From NCBI GenBank assembly GCA_009773635.1, contig WSYC01000022.1, positions 1-45,179 on the forward strand: a DNA stretch of 45,179 bases, given 5' to 3'. This stretch comes from Beijerinckiaceae bacterium. GTDB taxonomy: Bacteria; Pseudomonadota; Alphaproteobacteria; Rhizobiales; Beijerinckiaceae. Numbering within the stretch: position 1 is the stretch's first letter; every line of letters starts with the position of its first letter. The position numbers were made by a program, and so were the translations under genes. The notes under the pieces are model-generated. The model ran no database searches and was not told the DNA's origin. It saw only the letters and a list, made by a program, of their open reading frames with translations. This document shows positions 34,701-42,785 of the stretch, one piece after another.

Positions 34701-35384
34701 GCCCGCGCCTTTGTGGGCAAGCTGTTCCGCGTCGGCTTTGCGATCCTTCACGCCCCGGCCTATCAGGCCGAACACAAGAGCGCGCTTTCAGCCGATTGGG
34801 CGCATCTTCCCATTCCGAAAGACGCTGAACTTGTCGAAAGGCTTGTTGCCAAGGGCGAACAGGTGACACGCCTGCTTGATGCCAACCGCGATGCCCGCGA
34901 CGTGATCGAAGCCGTTCTTGGCCGTGAACGCGCGGCCCTGCTTGGCCCGCTCAAACGCACGGACGGCGGCAATCTTCGTCCCGACGATCTCAAAATCAAC
35001 ATCACCTATTGGGGCGGCGGCAAGGGCCGTTGGAAGCCCCGGCCCTTTGCGATCGACGATGCCCCGGTTGAAGCATGGGGCGCGGACGTGTGGGGCGAAC
35101 GCACGGGCGATCTCTATATCAACGACGATGCCTTCTTCGCCCATGTGCCCGAAGCTGTCTGGACCTACCAGCTTGGCGGCTATCCCGTGCTCAAGAAATG
35201 GCTTGGCTACCGTCAAGCCGATCGCCGCGACGGCAACCCGCTCACCGACGACGAACGCAAATGGTTCCGCCAAGTCATTCAACGCATCGCGGCACTTCTC
35301 GCGCTTGGGGTTGAACTGGACGCCCTCTATCAGCGAGCGGCGGCGGATGCCTTCACCGCGTCAGAATTGGGGATTGAGCGGTGA
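31788..35384 (+). CDS. Single-chain restriction-modification enzyme: nuclease, N6-adenine methyltransferase, specificity domain (type IIG / ISP-like)
   Basis: A 1,198-residue protein. The N-terminal PD-(D/E)xK nuclease has D66 in MPDFVLG and E81-x-K83 in YGEVKRP. A helical linker (about 130-380) follows. The gamma-class N6-adenine methyltransferase has motif I DPCCGTGAYLL (D410) and motif IV NPPY (N531). The C-terminal part resembles the type ISP specificity domain (QRHIYYVDRYKWL; GYPVLKKWLGYR...PLTDDERKWFRQVIQRIAALLAL). No Walker A/B or helicase motifs lie between nuclease and methylase, unlike LlaGI-type ISP enzymes of about 1,570 residues. It should therefore cut and methylate from one chain without translocation. 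No Shine-Dalgarno precedes ATG 31788; TATAGA at 31774-31779 may be a -10 giving a leaderless or nearly leaderless mRNA. Sequence specificity cannot be read. Confidence 0.9.
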   Translation: MQTIISSIIDYVSETRQLDSQPSSTENTFYPAIKNLISAILKERRLPFEVRVNTSEAKGKARDMPDFVLGDDKMFVGVYGEVKRPNASLEDLAVSTEQNDQIGRYLAQTGVVLISNVRGFGLLACVAGYDRPAIGTVPPDKRTLIKTVDVWSAVTGAGPKAKADEAAVAELLEIFERSVTDYAPLADPASLAKVLARQARDAKDQLPEDLKAVKPLLDDYRQALGLSFNIDDEKGDRFFRSSLVQTAFYSLFAAWVLWDKSKEEERLKAAAESRPVPVEAPFDIDDAHSYLPIPFLDALLHDIRHPKRLKALGLEDHLSRAIATLNRVNRPLFRTRMTFPTIDEQTTAAAITYFYEPFLEAFDPKLRDDLGVWYTPPEIVRYQVRRVHHILKTELNRPRGLADPDVVVLDPCCGTGAYLLEVARCIADEAKADGDESAIGLELSRAFHERVIGFEILTAPFAVAQLQLYLLLDSLGAKPDPERRLTIFLTNSLSGWRDSGDVKLTFPEMREEFDASQEVKRKAKVIVVIGNPPYDRFAGAAQSEESELVAHYKGIQLVDDVDSKTKQVKRDEFGNPKRKQRGQSALYLDYGVRKQLLDDLYIRFFRMAEERIGEAAEFGIVSFISNSSYLTGRSHPIMRNSLLSNFHCAWIDNLNGDKYRTGKLIPEGLRGAGTSDQSAFSTEMDARGIQPGTAIITLVKRAEAKTAPISTAVHYRDFWGLAKDKRAELIASLPTGVGNASKPYDTIAPTRENRWRLSPTMMEGGFEAWPALDELFPTSYQGVNHNRGIDGGIIGYTRHEIEQRLGGYFAASSFAVAMTQYPEVAAERARYEPEETWTKLKAEGHYQAQAVKAFLAFPLDQRHIYYVDRYKWLNEARPDFAANIDGNEFFLTVPEPRKESETRPVFSTALANLHVHERGSVVFPREVQEGFSAERYANLGEAVWRVLGVHFGLTEPTETDRRFTFLRDSDVARAFVGKLFRVGFAILHAPAYQAEHKSALSADWAHLPIPKDAELVERLVAKGEQVTRLLDANRDARDVIEAVLGRERAALLGPLKRTDGGNLRPDDLKINITYWGGGKGRWKPRPFAIDDAPVEAWGADVWGERTGDLYINDDAFFAHVPEAVWTYQLGGYPVLKKWLGYRQADRRDGNPLTDDERKWFRQVIQRIAALLALGVELDALYQRAAADAFTASELGIER

Positions 35385-35519
35385 AGCGTTGCAAAGCTGC
35401 AATTGCCAATCAGGGCGAATAGCATGGCGAGGCGATCAGGCGCGGGCGCTTCTGTGTCGTCGGGTGCGAGCTATCAAGCGCGCATAGTCCGCCCACATCC
35501 GCCCCTAGCCGACAAAAAT

Positions 35520-35539
35520 GTTGGTCTTTTTGCTGGTCT
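35520..35539. repeat. Degenerate right-arm copy of the integrase repeats
   Basis: GTTGGTCT (35520-35527) and GCTGGTCT (35532-35539) are spaced 12 bp start to start, exactly as the first two GTTGGTAT units on the left (30796 and 30808). They lie 59 bp inside attR and probably form the other arm-type integrase site. Confidence 0.65.
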
Positions 35540-35597
35540 TTTGAAAACCTCATTCTTTTTAAATCAGCAATATCAATTAGATAAATTGCTTATTTGG

Positions 35598-35614
35598 TTC
35601 CGGCCAGGGCACCA
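35598..35614. repeat. attR: displaced copy of the tRNA-Leu 3' end
   Basis: TTCCGGCCAGGGCACCA equals the tRNA 3' end except for one missing G in the GGGG run. It marks the right boundary of the island. Confidence 0.82.
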
Positions 35615-35857
35615 ACCGTTTTTCGAAATCATATCAATTACTTAATGCGAAAAAATTGTCTCAAAACTTCCGAGGCTTGGCGGAGATGTCCTCACAAAGC
35701 TCAGACCACACTTCATCCTTGCGGGTTGAGTTGAGACTATATCCTTTAACGAGCAATCCGATTTTCCTCTGACAGTGCTCTCGAGCCTGTCAGAACGAGC
35801 CGGCCATCTGAGCCGAACGCACCGCTCTTGACTCGGGGCAGTGGTTTCATGGTATCA

Positions 35858-35872
35858 GAACATATCATGAAC
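35858..35872. promoter_or_regulatory. LexA (SOS) box of imuA-imuB-dnaE2
   Basis: GAAC-N7-GAAC (GAACATATCATGAAC) is a perfect match to the alphaproteobacterial LexA direct-repeat operator. It lies 22 bp upstream of the imuA ATG, the expected place for DNA-damage control of this operon. Confidence 0.88.
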
Positions 35873-35894
35873 ATTCGAATGCCCCTGCCGGCTG

Positions 35895-36638
35895 ATGTCA
35901 AAAGCCATGCGTGCTTCCATTCATAGCCACCCCGCTGACTTTGTGCTGCCATCTGAAGGGTTGCATGAGTTCTACGCGGCCACTCACATGGACGCGGCCT
36001 GTCTGACTGGTGCTGCCCTGATGCTGGGGCAAGCCGTCAAGCCTGTCCCTTATCTCTGGGTCCGGCATGGCGATGGCGACCGCGAGGCGGGGAGCCCCTG
36101 CCCGGCAGGTTTGAGGGAACTGAACACCGATCCTGCACAGGCCATTCTGGTTCTGTCGCGCGATCCGGCATCAGCGCTTCAGGCCGCGCTGGAAGGCGCG
36201 CGTACGCCCCGTCTCGGCGCGGTGATCGTGGAGCTTTGGGGGGCGGCACCTGCTTATGACCTCACCGCGAGTCGCCGCCTTGCGCTGGCGGCAAGGGCCT
36301 CATCTGTATCGGTGCTGGTCGCGCGTGTGGCCGCTTCTCCCACGCCTAGCGCGGCGGAAACGCGCTGGCGGGTGCGCGCCGCTCCTTCACGCGCGCTGGC
36401 AGCCAACGCGCCCGGCAACCCCGCCTTCGAGATGACCCTGCTGCGCGCCCGCAACGGGCAGGAAGGCCTATGCTATTGTGTGGAGTGGGATCGTGATGCC
36501 CATAAACTCGTCTCCCGTTTTCTCCCCGGCATCGACGATGCCCTCATCCAGCCCGCGCCGCTATCTGGCACTGTGGTTCCCGTTTCTTTCAACCGACCGG
36601 GCGTGCCGCCAGATGAACCCCGCAGGCAGGCGGGATGA
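35895..36638 (+). CDS. imuA: SOS mutagenesis accessory protein ImuA
   Basis: A 247-residue RecA/SulA-like protein that acts with ImuB and DnaE2 in translesion mutagenesis after DNA damage. Recognisable stretches are FVLPSEGLHEFYA, GAALMLGQ, DPAQAILVLSRDPASALQAALEGARTPR, LTASRRLALAARASSVSVLV and the C-terminal LLRARNGQ...CVEWDRDAHK. The Walker A motif is poorly conserved, as in other alphaproteobacterial ImuA. ATG 35895 lies just downstream of the LexA box. Its last 143 bp overlap the start of imuB in another frame. Confidence 0.9.
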   Translation: MSKAMRASIHSHPADFVLPSEGLHEFYAATHMDAACLTGAALMLGQAVKPVPYLWVRHGDGDREAGSPCPAGLRELNTDPAQAILVLSRDPASALQAALEGARTPRLGAVIVELWGAAPAYDLTASRRLALAARASSVSVLVARVAASPTPSAAETRWRVRAAPSRALAANAPGNPAFEMTLLRARNGQEGLCYCVEWDRDAHKLVSRFLPGIDDALIQPAPLSGTVVPVSFNRPGVPPDEPRRQAG

Positions 36639-38202
36639 ACGCCCCTTTGTGCTGGTGGAGAAGGATCGCGGCGCCCTCCGGATCGCCGCCCTTGATGGCA
36701 CCGCCGCGGGGATGGGCCTGCGCATCGGCATGGCGCTCACCGAGGCGCGGGCGCTGGTGCCGGATATCGCCACGGCCGAGGCCTGCCCGGAGGCTGATGC
36801 TTCTCTCCTGCATGCCTCCGCCGCGGCCTGCGAAATATTCACGCCGCTGGTCGCGTTGCGGGGCGAGGATGGGCTCCTGCTCGACATCACCGGCTGCGCG
36901 CATCTCTTTGGTGGCGAGGCAGGGCTCGGAGCCGGGGCGCGCCGACCTCTTCATCGGATGGGACTGACAACACAGGCCGCCATCGCCGGCACGCCGGAGG
37001 CGGCCTGGGCTTTAGCGCGGCATCGGCGGAGCACCATCGCCATGCCCGGTGAAGAAGAGACGCTGGCGCGGGCCCTGCCGATCACGGCGCTCGATCAGGA
37101 AAGCGGCACAACGCTGGCCCTGAGCCGAGCGGGGTTTCGGACGTTGGGCGATCTCGCAGACCGGCCTTCGCCATTGCTCTCCGCCCGCTTTGGCGAGGGG
37201 CTGGTGGCGGCACTCCGACGTATTCTCGGACGCGAGGATATTCGCATCACCCCCTTGCGCGCCCCGCCGGAGGTGATGGCGGAAAAACATTTTCCCGAAC
37301 CGCTCTCGGCCATGGAAAGCCTGCTCGGCGCGCTGGAAAAACTCGCGGGCGACATCATGGCCATGCTGGAAAAGCGCGGTGCAGGCGGGTGCGCCTTCGA
37401 GGCAAGTTTCTTCCGCGCCGACGGCATGGTGCGGCGGATCACGTTGGAGACCGCGCAGGGCACGCGCGAGGTTCCGCGCCTGATGCGTCTGATCCGGCTC
37501 AGGATCGAGGTGCTCGCGGATCCGCTTGATCCCGGCTTCGGGTTTGATGCCATCCGCCTTGCTGTCACACGGAGCGAACCGCTTCACGCCGCGCAACAAA
37601 CTCTCGCTGGAGGACAGGATGCGCAGGATGAAGCAAGGAGCGTGGCCGACCTCGTAGACCGGCTGGTGGCGCGCTTCGGGCGCGGCTGCGTGCGGCGTTT
37701 CGTGGCGGCGGACACGCATGATCCCGTGCTGGCGGGCGGCACGGTGCCTTATCTTTCGGATGTAATTTCCGCGCCATGGCATGGAGCATTTTCGAGCGAA
37801 GTGGATATCGGTTCGCGTGAAGAAAATGCGACAAAGCAAAAAGGCAGAGAAAATTTCCGATCCCATCAGATTGGAAATTTTTCTGCGCCGGAGCCGGGGC
37901 ATCCGCCCCTGCGTCCAATCACGCTTTTCACGCATCCCCAATGGATCGAGGTGATGGCCGAAGTGCCGGATAGTCCGCCTCTGCGCTTCCGCTGGCGGCA
38001 CGTGCTGCATCAGGTGACACGCGCCGAGGGGCCGGAGCGCATCGCACCGGAATGGTGGCGCGACGCTTCGCCCGCGCCCGCCACGCGCGATTATTACCGC
38101 GTGGAGGATGCCAACGGGCATCGTTTCTGGATTTTCCGCGAGGGGCTTTACGAGGATTCCAACGCGCGCCCGCGCTGGTTTCTGCACGGACTTTTCGCAT
38201 GA
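36496..38202 (+). CDS. imuB: ImuB, Y-family polymerase-like protein with an in-frame repeat insertion
   Basis: A 568-residue catalytically dead Y-family polymerase relative. It begins its fold at RRYLALWFPFLSTDR, where active polymerases carry the first catalytic aspartates, and it acts as a hub linking ImuA, DnaE2 and the sliding clamp. Conserved parts follow up to RFGRGCVRRFVAADTHDP and, after an insertion, PPLRPITLFTHPQWIEV and FRWRHVLHQVTRAEGPERIAPEWW. About 34 codons at 37785-37886 are an interspersed palindromic repeat read in frame. ATG 36496 follows GGAGTGGG; GTG 36478 and ATG 36538 are alternatives. The stop overlaps the dnaE2 start as ATGA. Confidence 0.92.
   Translation: MPINSSPVFSPASTMPSSSPRRYLALWFPFLSTDRACRQMNPAGRRDERPFVLVEKDRGALRIAALDGTAAGMGLRIGMALTEARALVPDIATAEACPEADASLLHASAAACEIFTPLVALRGEDGLLLDITGCAHLFGGEAGLGAGARRPLHRMGLTTQAAIAGTPEAAWALARHRRSTIAMPGEEETLARALPITALDQESGTTLALSRAGFRTLGDLADRPSPLLSARFGEGLVAALRRILGREDIRITPLRAPPEVMAEKHFPEPLSAMESLLGALEKLAGDIMAMLEKRGAGGCAFEASFFRADGMVRRITLETAQGTREVPRLMRLIRLRIEVLADPLDPGFGFDAIRLAVTRSEPLHAAQQTLAGGQDAQDEARSVADLVDRLVARFGRGCVRRFVAADTHDPVLAGGTVPYLSDVISAPWHGAFSSEVDIGSREENATKQKGRENFRSHQIGNFSAPEPGHPPLRPITLFTHPQWIEVMAEVPDSPPLRFRWRHVLHQVTRAEGPERIAPEWWRDASPAPATRDYYRVEDANGHRFWIFREGLYEDSNARPRWFLHGLFA
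37785..37886. repeat. Interspersed palindromic repeat inserted in frame within imuB
   Basis: About 102 bp with lower GC than the gene around it. It holds two inverted repeats: GCATTTTC (37786-37793) with GAAAATGC (37822-37829), and GAAAATTTCC (37849-37858) with GGAAATTTTC-like (37873-37883). The left part, TTTTCGAGCGAAGTGGATAT then CGGTTCGCGTGAAGAAAATG, matches by memory a repeat common between genes in Rhizobiales. Confidence 0.75.
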
Positions 38203-41200
38203 AAGGCCCGCTCCTTTCTCTGACGCCTGCCTATGCCGAACTCGCCTCAGCGACCAATTTCTCCTTTCTGCGTGGGGCTTCGCCGGCGGCTGATCTTGTC
38301 CTCACCAGCCTGCTGCTGGGGCATTCGGGGCTCGGTATCGCGGACCGTAATACTGTGGCCGGGGTTGTGCGGGCCTGGGGCGCGCTCAGGGAATTGCGCG
38401 AAGGCGGGGTGTTGCCGCTAGTGAAGCAGCGCGAAGGTTCCGGGCCGGGCGAATATCGTTTCGAGATCAATGCGCTCTCGCCTGACGAGGAACAGGCCGA
38501 AGTCTTTCGGAGGGAGGTTCAGGAAAGGGCGCAAGATTTCAGGCTCGTTACCGGTGCGCGGCTCGCCTTCGCCGATGGCACACCCGAGATCATCGCCTAT
38601 CCCGAAAACCGGGTGGGCTGGGGCCGGCTCTGCCGGTTGCTCACGACAGGCAACCGGCGTGCGAAAAAGGGAGAATGCCACCTTACGTTGGAGGACTTGC
38701 TCAGCAATGCGCGCGATCTCCTGCTGATCGTGATGCCGGGGCGCGACACGGCCTCGCTTCCCGCGATGCTCCCGCGCCTTGGCGAAGCTGCGCCCGGCTC
38801 CGTGTGGCTTGGTGCAACCATGCCGAGACGCGGCGATGACCGGCGCAGGCTCGCGGGGCTGAAAACAATCGCGGAAGACGCGGGCATTCCGCTGCTGGCC
38901 ACCAATGACGTGCTCTATGCTGCTCCCGGCCAGCGCGATGTACAGGATATTCTCACCTGCATCCGCGAGGGGCGCACGCTGGAAAATGCGGGCCGCCTGT
39001 TGGAGGCCAATGCCGAGCGCCATCTCAAGCACGCCGGCGAGATGGCGCGCTTGTTCGCGGATGCCCCGGAGGCCATCACCGAGACGGAAAACCTCCTCGC
39101 GCGCATCAGTTTCGATCTTGGCCAGTTGACCTATGAATACCCCGATGAGCCGGTTCCGCCCGGCAAGGATGCGCAGGGCTGGCTCGAGGAGCTCACGTGG
39201 CGCCATGCCCAGATGCGCTACCCGGATGGCGTGCCCGAGAAGGTCGAGCGCCTATTGCGTCAGGAACTCGCGCTGATCGGCAAGCTCGATTACGCGCGTT
39301 ATTTCCTCACCATCCATGACATCGTGCGGGTGGCGAACGACAAGGGGATCCTGTGTCAGGGGCGCGGTTCGGCGGCCAATTCCGCCGTATGCTACGTGCT
39401 GGGCATCACCGCCGTGGACCCCGCCGAAGGCAATCTGCTCTTCGCGCGGTTCATCTCCGAGGAGCGCAAGGAGCCGCCGGATATCGATGTCGACTTCGAA
39501 CACGAGCGACGTGAGGAGATTATCCAGCACATTTATACCCGCTACGGCCGCACACGCGCCGGACTGGCCGCTACGGTGATCCATTATCGCCCTAAAAGCG
39601 CGATCCGCGATGTCGGCAAGGTGCTGGGCCTCTCCGAGGATATCACCGCCGCGCTCTCGGGCACGCAATGGGGAAGCTGGGGCTCCGATATCACCCGCGC
39701 TCAAGTGAAGCAGGCGGGGCTTGATCCGGAGAACTCTTCAATCGCCCGCGCGGTGCGCTTTGCCAGACGGTTGCTGGGGTTTCCGCGCCATCTCTCGCAG
39801 CATGTCGGCGGCTTCGTGCTGACGCGCGGGCGGCTCGACGAACTGGTGCCGGTCGGCAATGCGGCGATGGCGGAGCGCACCTTCATCGAGTGGGACAAGG
39901 ACGATATCGACACGCTGAAATTGATGAAGGTCGATGTGCTGGCGCTCGGCATGCTCACCTGCATCCGCAAGGCCTTTGAGCTGCTCAAGGATCACGAGCG
40001 ACTGGACCTTGCCCTCGCCGACGTGCCGCAGGGCGACAAGCCCACTTATGACATGCTGGCCCAAGGCGATTCCATCGGCGTGTTTCAGGTCGAAAGCCGG
40101 GCGCAGATCAACATGCTGCCGCGCCTCAAACCGAAAAAATTCTATGATCTCGTCATTCAGGTTGCGATCGTCCGCCCCGGCCCGATTCAGGGTAATATGG
40201 TGCATCCCTACCTCAGGCGGCGCTCCGGCGCGGAACCGGTAAGCTTCCCCTCGCCCGCGCCTCCGCATGATCCCGACGAGCTTCGCAGCGTGCTTGGCAA
40301 GACGCTTGGCGTGCCGCTGTTTCAGGAGCAGGCGATGCAGCTTGCCATGATCGCCGCAGAGTTCTCCGATGTGGAGGCCAACCAGTTGCGGCGCGCCATG
40401 GCGACCTTCCGCAACCTCGGCACCATCGGGCGCTTCGAGGGAATGATGGTGGAGCGCATGGTGGAGCGGGGCTATGCGCGGGAATTCGCGCAGGATTGTT
40501 TCAACCAGATCAAGGGCTTCGGCTCCTATGGCTTTCCCGAAAGCCATGCCGCAAGCTTCGCCAAGCTGGTTTACATCTCCTCCTGGCTCAAATGCCATCA
40601 TCCGGCGGTGTTCGCCTGTGCCCTGTTGAATTCTCAACCGATGGGCTTTTATGCCCCCTCGCAGATCGTTCGCGATGCGCGCGAGCATGACGTCGAGGTC
40701 CGCGCCATCGATGTGAACGAGAGCTTCTGGGACAACACCCTCGAACGCACCGCCGAAGGTGCGCTGGCCTTGCGTCTCGGCTTCCGGCAGGCCGAGGGCA
40801 TCCATGAGGTGGCGGCGCAGCGGTTGGTGGCGGCGCGGCGCAACGGTTTCGTGAGAGTGGAGGATGTGGCGCGCCGCGCGCGGCTGCATGGCCTCCCGAT
40901 GCGCGCATTGGCCGATGCGGATGCCTTCCGCTCCATCGGGCTTGATCGGCGCGCCGCGCTATGGGAGGTCAGGCGCCTGCCGGAGGATGATCCTCTCCCG
41001 CTCTTCGCCGCCATGGACGCGCAGGAACTCGGCGACGAGCCCGATGCCATGCTGCCCGGGATGTCGCTCGGCGAACATGTCGCGACCGATTACCAGACCA
41101 TGCGGCTTTCTCTCAAAGCGCACCCGATGGCCCTGCTGCGCCCGCTGTTTGCGCGGGAGGGGGCGTGCAGCGCTGCCGAGGTCAACGCCCGCGTCGATGG

Positions 41201-41636
41201 CCGTTTTACCCGCATGGCCGGGCTGGTGCTGGTCCGCCAGCGCCCCGGCAAGGGCAATGCGATTTTCATCACGCTGGAGGATGAAACCGGCATCACCAAT
41301 TGCGTGCTCTGGGCGCGCGAGTTCGAGCGCCTGCGCCGTCCGGTGATGGCCTCCAGGCTGATGCTGGTGGAGGGCCGAGTGCAACGCTCGCCGGAAGGGG
41401 TTGTCCATCTGATGGCGAGCCACGTCATCGACCGCTCGGCTGCGCTCGACCATTTGTGCGGTGCGCATAGCTCCGGCCTTGCGCTGACGAAATCGCTGTC
41501 CTCGCCGACAGATGAAAGCTTAACATCTGGTGACCCTGGCAATACCAGAGAGACCCATCACCCATCCTCTGCGCCACCACGCCACCGCCACCCGCGCGAT
41601 GCCCGCATCCTGCCCAAAAGCCGGGATTTTCATTAA
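38199..41636 (+). CDS. dnaE2: Error-prone DNA polymerase III alpha subunit DnaE2
   Basis: A 1,145-residue C-family polymerase that carries out translesion synthesis with ImuAB. An N-terminal PHP domain begins YAELASATNFSFLRGAS; the polymerase core has GRGSAANSAVCYVLGIT and the catalytic PDIDVDFEHERREE; an OB-fold region near 1,010-1,090 has GLVLVRQRPGKGNAIFITLEDETG; and the tail ends HPRDARILPKSRDFH, the DnaE2 hallmark. ATG 38199 overlaps the imuB stop by 4 bp, so translation is coupled. It belongs to the LexA-controlled operon that starts at 35895. Confidence 0.96.
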   Translation: MKGPLLSLTPAYAELASATNFSFLRGASPAADLVLTSLLLGHSGLGIADRNTVAGVVRAWGALRELREGGVLPLVKQREGSGPGEYRFEINALSPDEEQAEVFRREVQERAQDFRLVTGARLAFADGTPEIIAYPENRVGWGRLCRLLTTGNRRAKKGECHLTLEDLLSNARDLLLIVMPGRDTASLPAMLPRLGEAAPGSVWLGATMPRRGDDRRRLAGLKTIAEDAGIPLLATNDVLYAAPGQRDVQDILTCIREGRTLENAGRLLEANAERHLKHAGEMARLFADAPEAITETENLLARISFDLGQLTYEYPDEPVPPGKDAQGWLEELTWRHAQMRYPDGVPEKVERLLRQELALIGKLDYARYFLTIHDIVRVANDKGILCQGRGSAANSAVCYVLGITAVDPAEGNLLFARFISEERKEPPDIDVDFEHERREEIIQHIYTRYGRTRAGLAATVIHYRPKSAIRDVGKVLGLSEDITAALSGTQWGSWGSDITRAQVKQAGLDPENSSIARAVRFARRLLGFPRHLSQHVGGFVLTRGRLDELVPVGNAAMAERTFIEWDKDDIDTLKLMKVDVLALGMLTCIRKAFELLKDHERLDLALADVPQGDKPTYDMLAQGDSIGVFQVESRAQINMLPRLKPKKFYDLVIQVAIVRPGPIQGNMVHPYLRRRSGAEPVSFPSPAPPHDPDELRSVLGKTLGVPLFQEQAMQLAMIAAEFSDVEANQLRRAMATFRNLGTIGRFEGMMVERMVERGYAREFAQDCFNQIKGFGSYGFPESHAASFAKLVYISSWLKCHHPAVFACALLNSQPMGFYAPSQIVRDAREHDVEVRAIDVNESFWDNTLERTAEGALALRLGFRQAEGIHEVAAQRLVAARRNGFVRVEDVARRARLHGLPMRALADADAFRSIGLDRRAALWEVRRLPEDDPLPLFAAMDAQELGDEPDAMLPGMSLGEHVATDYQTMRLSLKAHPMALLRPLFAREGACSAAEVNARVDGRFTRMAGLVLVRQRPGKGNAIFITLEDETGITNCVLWAREFERLRRPVMASRLMLVEGRVQRSPEGVVHLMASHVIDRSAALDHLCGAHSSGLALTKSLSSPTDESLTSGDPGNTRETHHPSSAPPRHRHPRDARILPKSRDFH

Positions 41637-41769
41637 TGTGAACAATGCCGCGCCACTATATCCGTTTTGCGCCCCAAAGCGGTCGCTCGCTGTGGCAGAT
41701 GGTCATCCCGAAAGCGGATGTTGCCTGGGCCAGACTTCATCCTCTGCAAGCCACGGATGCCCCCACTCC

Positions 41770-42765
41770 TCAATCGAGTTGCAGGCCAGCGCCTTTGATC
41801 AGCGGAACCCAGCGATCGATCTCCGACTGGATGAAGGCCTTGAAGCCCACCGGATTGTTGGTGGCATCGTTCGGCATTTCGAGCCCCAGGGGGGAGAGCC
41901 GCGCGCGGAGAGTGGGATCGGCCGTCGCCTTGCGGATCGAGGCGTTGAGCCGGCCGACGATATCGACCGGCGTTCCCTTTGGCGCGAGATAGCCAAGCCA
42001 GACCGGAAAATCGAGGCCCGCGACGCCAAACTCGTTGGTGGAGGGCACCTCCGGCAGGGTTGCGATCCGTGCAGAGCGAAACACGGCCAGCGGACGAATG
42101 TTTCCACCCTGAATCTGCGGCATCGCCGTCAGGGAAACCTCGACCATGAAATCGATCTTGCCGGAGATCAGGTCATTCATCGCCGGACCGGTACCGCGAT
42201 AGGGTACCAGCGTGACTTTCGAACCCAGGCGGACATTGAGCATCGCCCCGCCCATATGCGAGGAGGAGCCGGGTCCGGCGGTGCCGGCATTCATCTTGTC
42301 GCCGTTCTTCTTCACGTAATCGACGAATTCGCGAAAATCCTTGACCGGCAGATCCTTTCTGACGATCAGAATCTGCGGGAGATCGCCGAGCAGACCGAGA
42401 TGCTCGTAATCCGTGACAGGGTTGTACCCGAGCGACTTGTAGAGCCCGACGCTGGAAACATGCGTTCCGGCCTGCCCGATCTGGATCGTGTAGCCATCCG
42501 GATTTGCCTTGGCGGCTTTTGTCGAACCGATGGTGCCGCCCGCGCCCGCAATGTTCTCGATCACGAAGGTCTGGCCGAGATCGCGGCTGAGAAATTCGGC
42601 ATAGACACGGGCGATCGCATCGGTTGGCCCACCTGCGGCGAAGGGCACGATGACGGTGACGGTACGGGCGGGATAGCTCTGTGCGCGGGCCGTATAGGGG
42701 GCAAGCAATGCGCCTCCAAGCCCGATCGAAAACGCACGGCGGGTGATTCGGGTTTCGTGACTCAT
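41770..42765 (-). CDS. TctC/Bug-family periplasmic substrate-binding protein
   Basis: A 331-residue extracytoplasmic binding protein of the tripartite tricarboxylate transporter (TTT) type. The Tat-like signal TRRAFSIGLGGALLAPYTARA is followed by YPARTVTVIVPFAAGGPTDAIAR, IENIAGAGGTIG and the DMVV-equivalent KIDFMVEV. Bug proteins bind carboxylates or amides; the ligand is unknown here. No tctA/tctB membrane genes are adjacent, as is common for orphan Bug genes. GGGAG precedes ATG 42765. The gene lies 20 bp downstream of the lyase gene, so the two form an operon controlled by the GntR regulator next door. Confidence 0.92.
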   Translation of the reverse strand: MSHETRITRRAFSIGLGGALLAPYTARAQSYPARTVTVIVPFAAGGPTDAIARVYAEFLSRDLGQTFVIENIAGAGGTIGSTKAAKANPDGYTIQIGQAGTHVSSVGLYKSLGYNPVTDYEHLGLLGDLPQILIVRKDLPVKDFREFVDYVKKNGDKMNAGTAGPGSSSHMGGAMLNVRLGSKVTLVPYRGTGPAMNDLISGKIDFMVEVSLTAMPQIQGGNIRPLAVFRSARIATLPEVPSTNEFGVAGLDFPVWLGYLAPKGTPVDIVGRLNASIRKATADPTLRARLSPLGLEMPNDATNNPVGFKAFIQSEIDRWVPLIKGAGLQLD

Positions 42766-42785
42766 GGTGTTTCTCCCTCGGAATT

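Larger units (their letters stand above)
30655..35614. mobile_element. tRNA-Leu integrative island with HIRAN and restriction-modification cargo
   Basis: The island is bounded by the 3' end of tRNA-Leu (30655-30672) and a 17-bp near-copy at 35598-35614. It holds a truncated P4-type integrase with a repeat array at its start, a HIRAN gene and a large nuclease-methyltransferase gene. The cargo prefers GAA for Glu and TTG/CTT for Leu, unlike the GAG and CTG/CTC habit of the flanking genes. It has probably lost mobility, because the integrase has no catalytic domain. Confidence 0.85.
35385..35894. other. Right end of the island and spacer before the SOS operon
   Basis: No credible gene is present; short frames here lack start sites and family features. 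It contains a degenerate pair of the integrase-arm repeats (35520-35539), an AT-rich stretch (35540-35597), the attR copy (35598-35614), a T5 run just after it that may be the displaced tRNA terminator, and the LexA box (35858-35872) before imuA. Confidence 0.7.

Noticed and set aside
35403-35645. 80-codon frame crossing attR
   Set aside because: It runs through the att site and the degenerate arm repeats, has no ribosome binding site, and resembles no known family.
36478-36496. GTG 36478 as imuB start
   Set aside because: ATG 36496 in the same frame has GGAGTGGG at a usable distance and is closer to the conserved start of the family.
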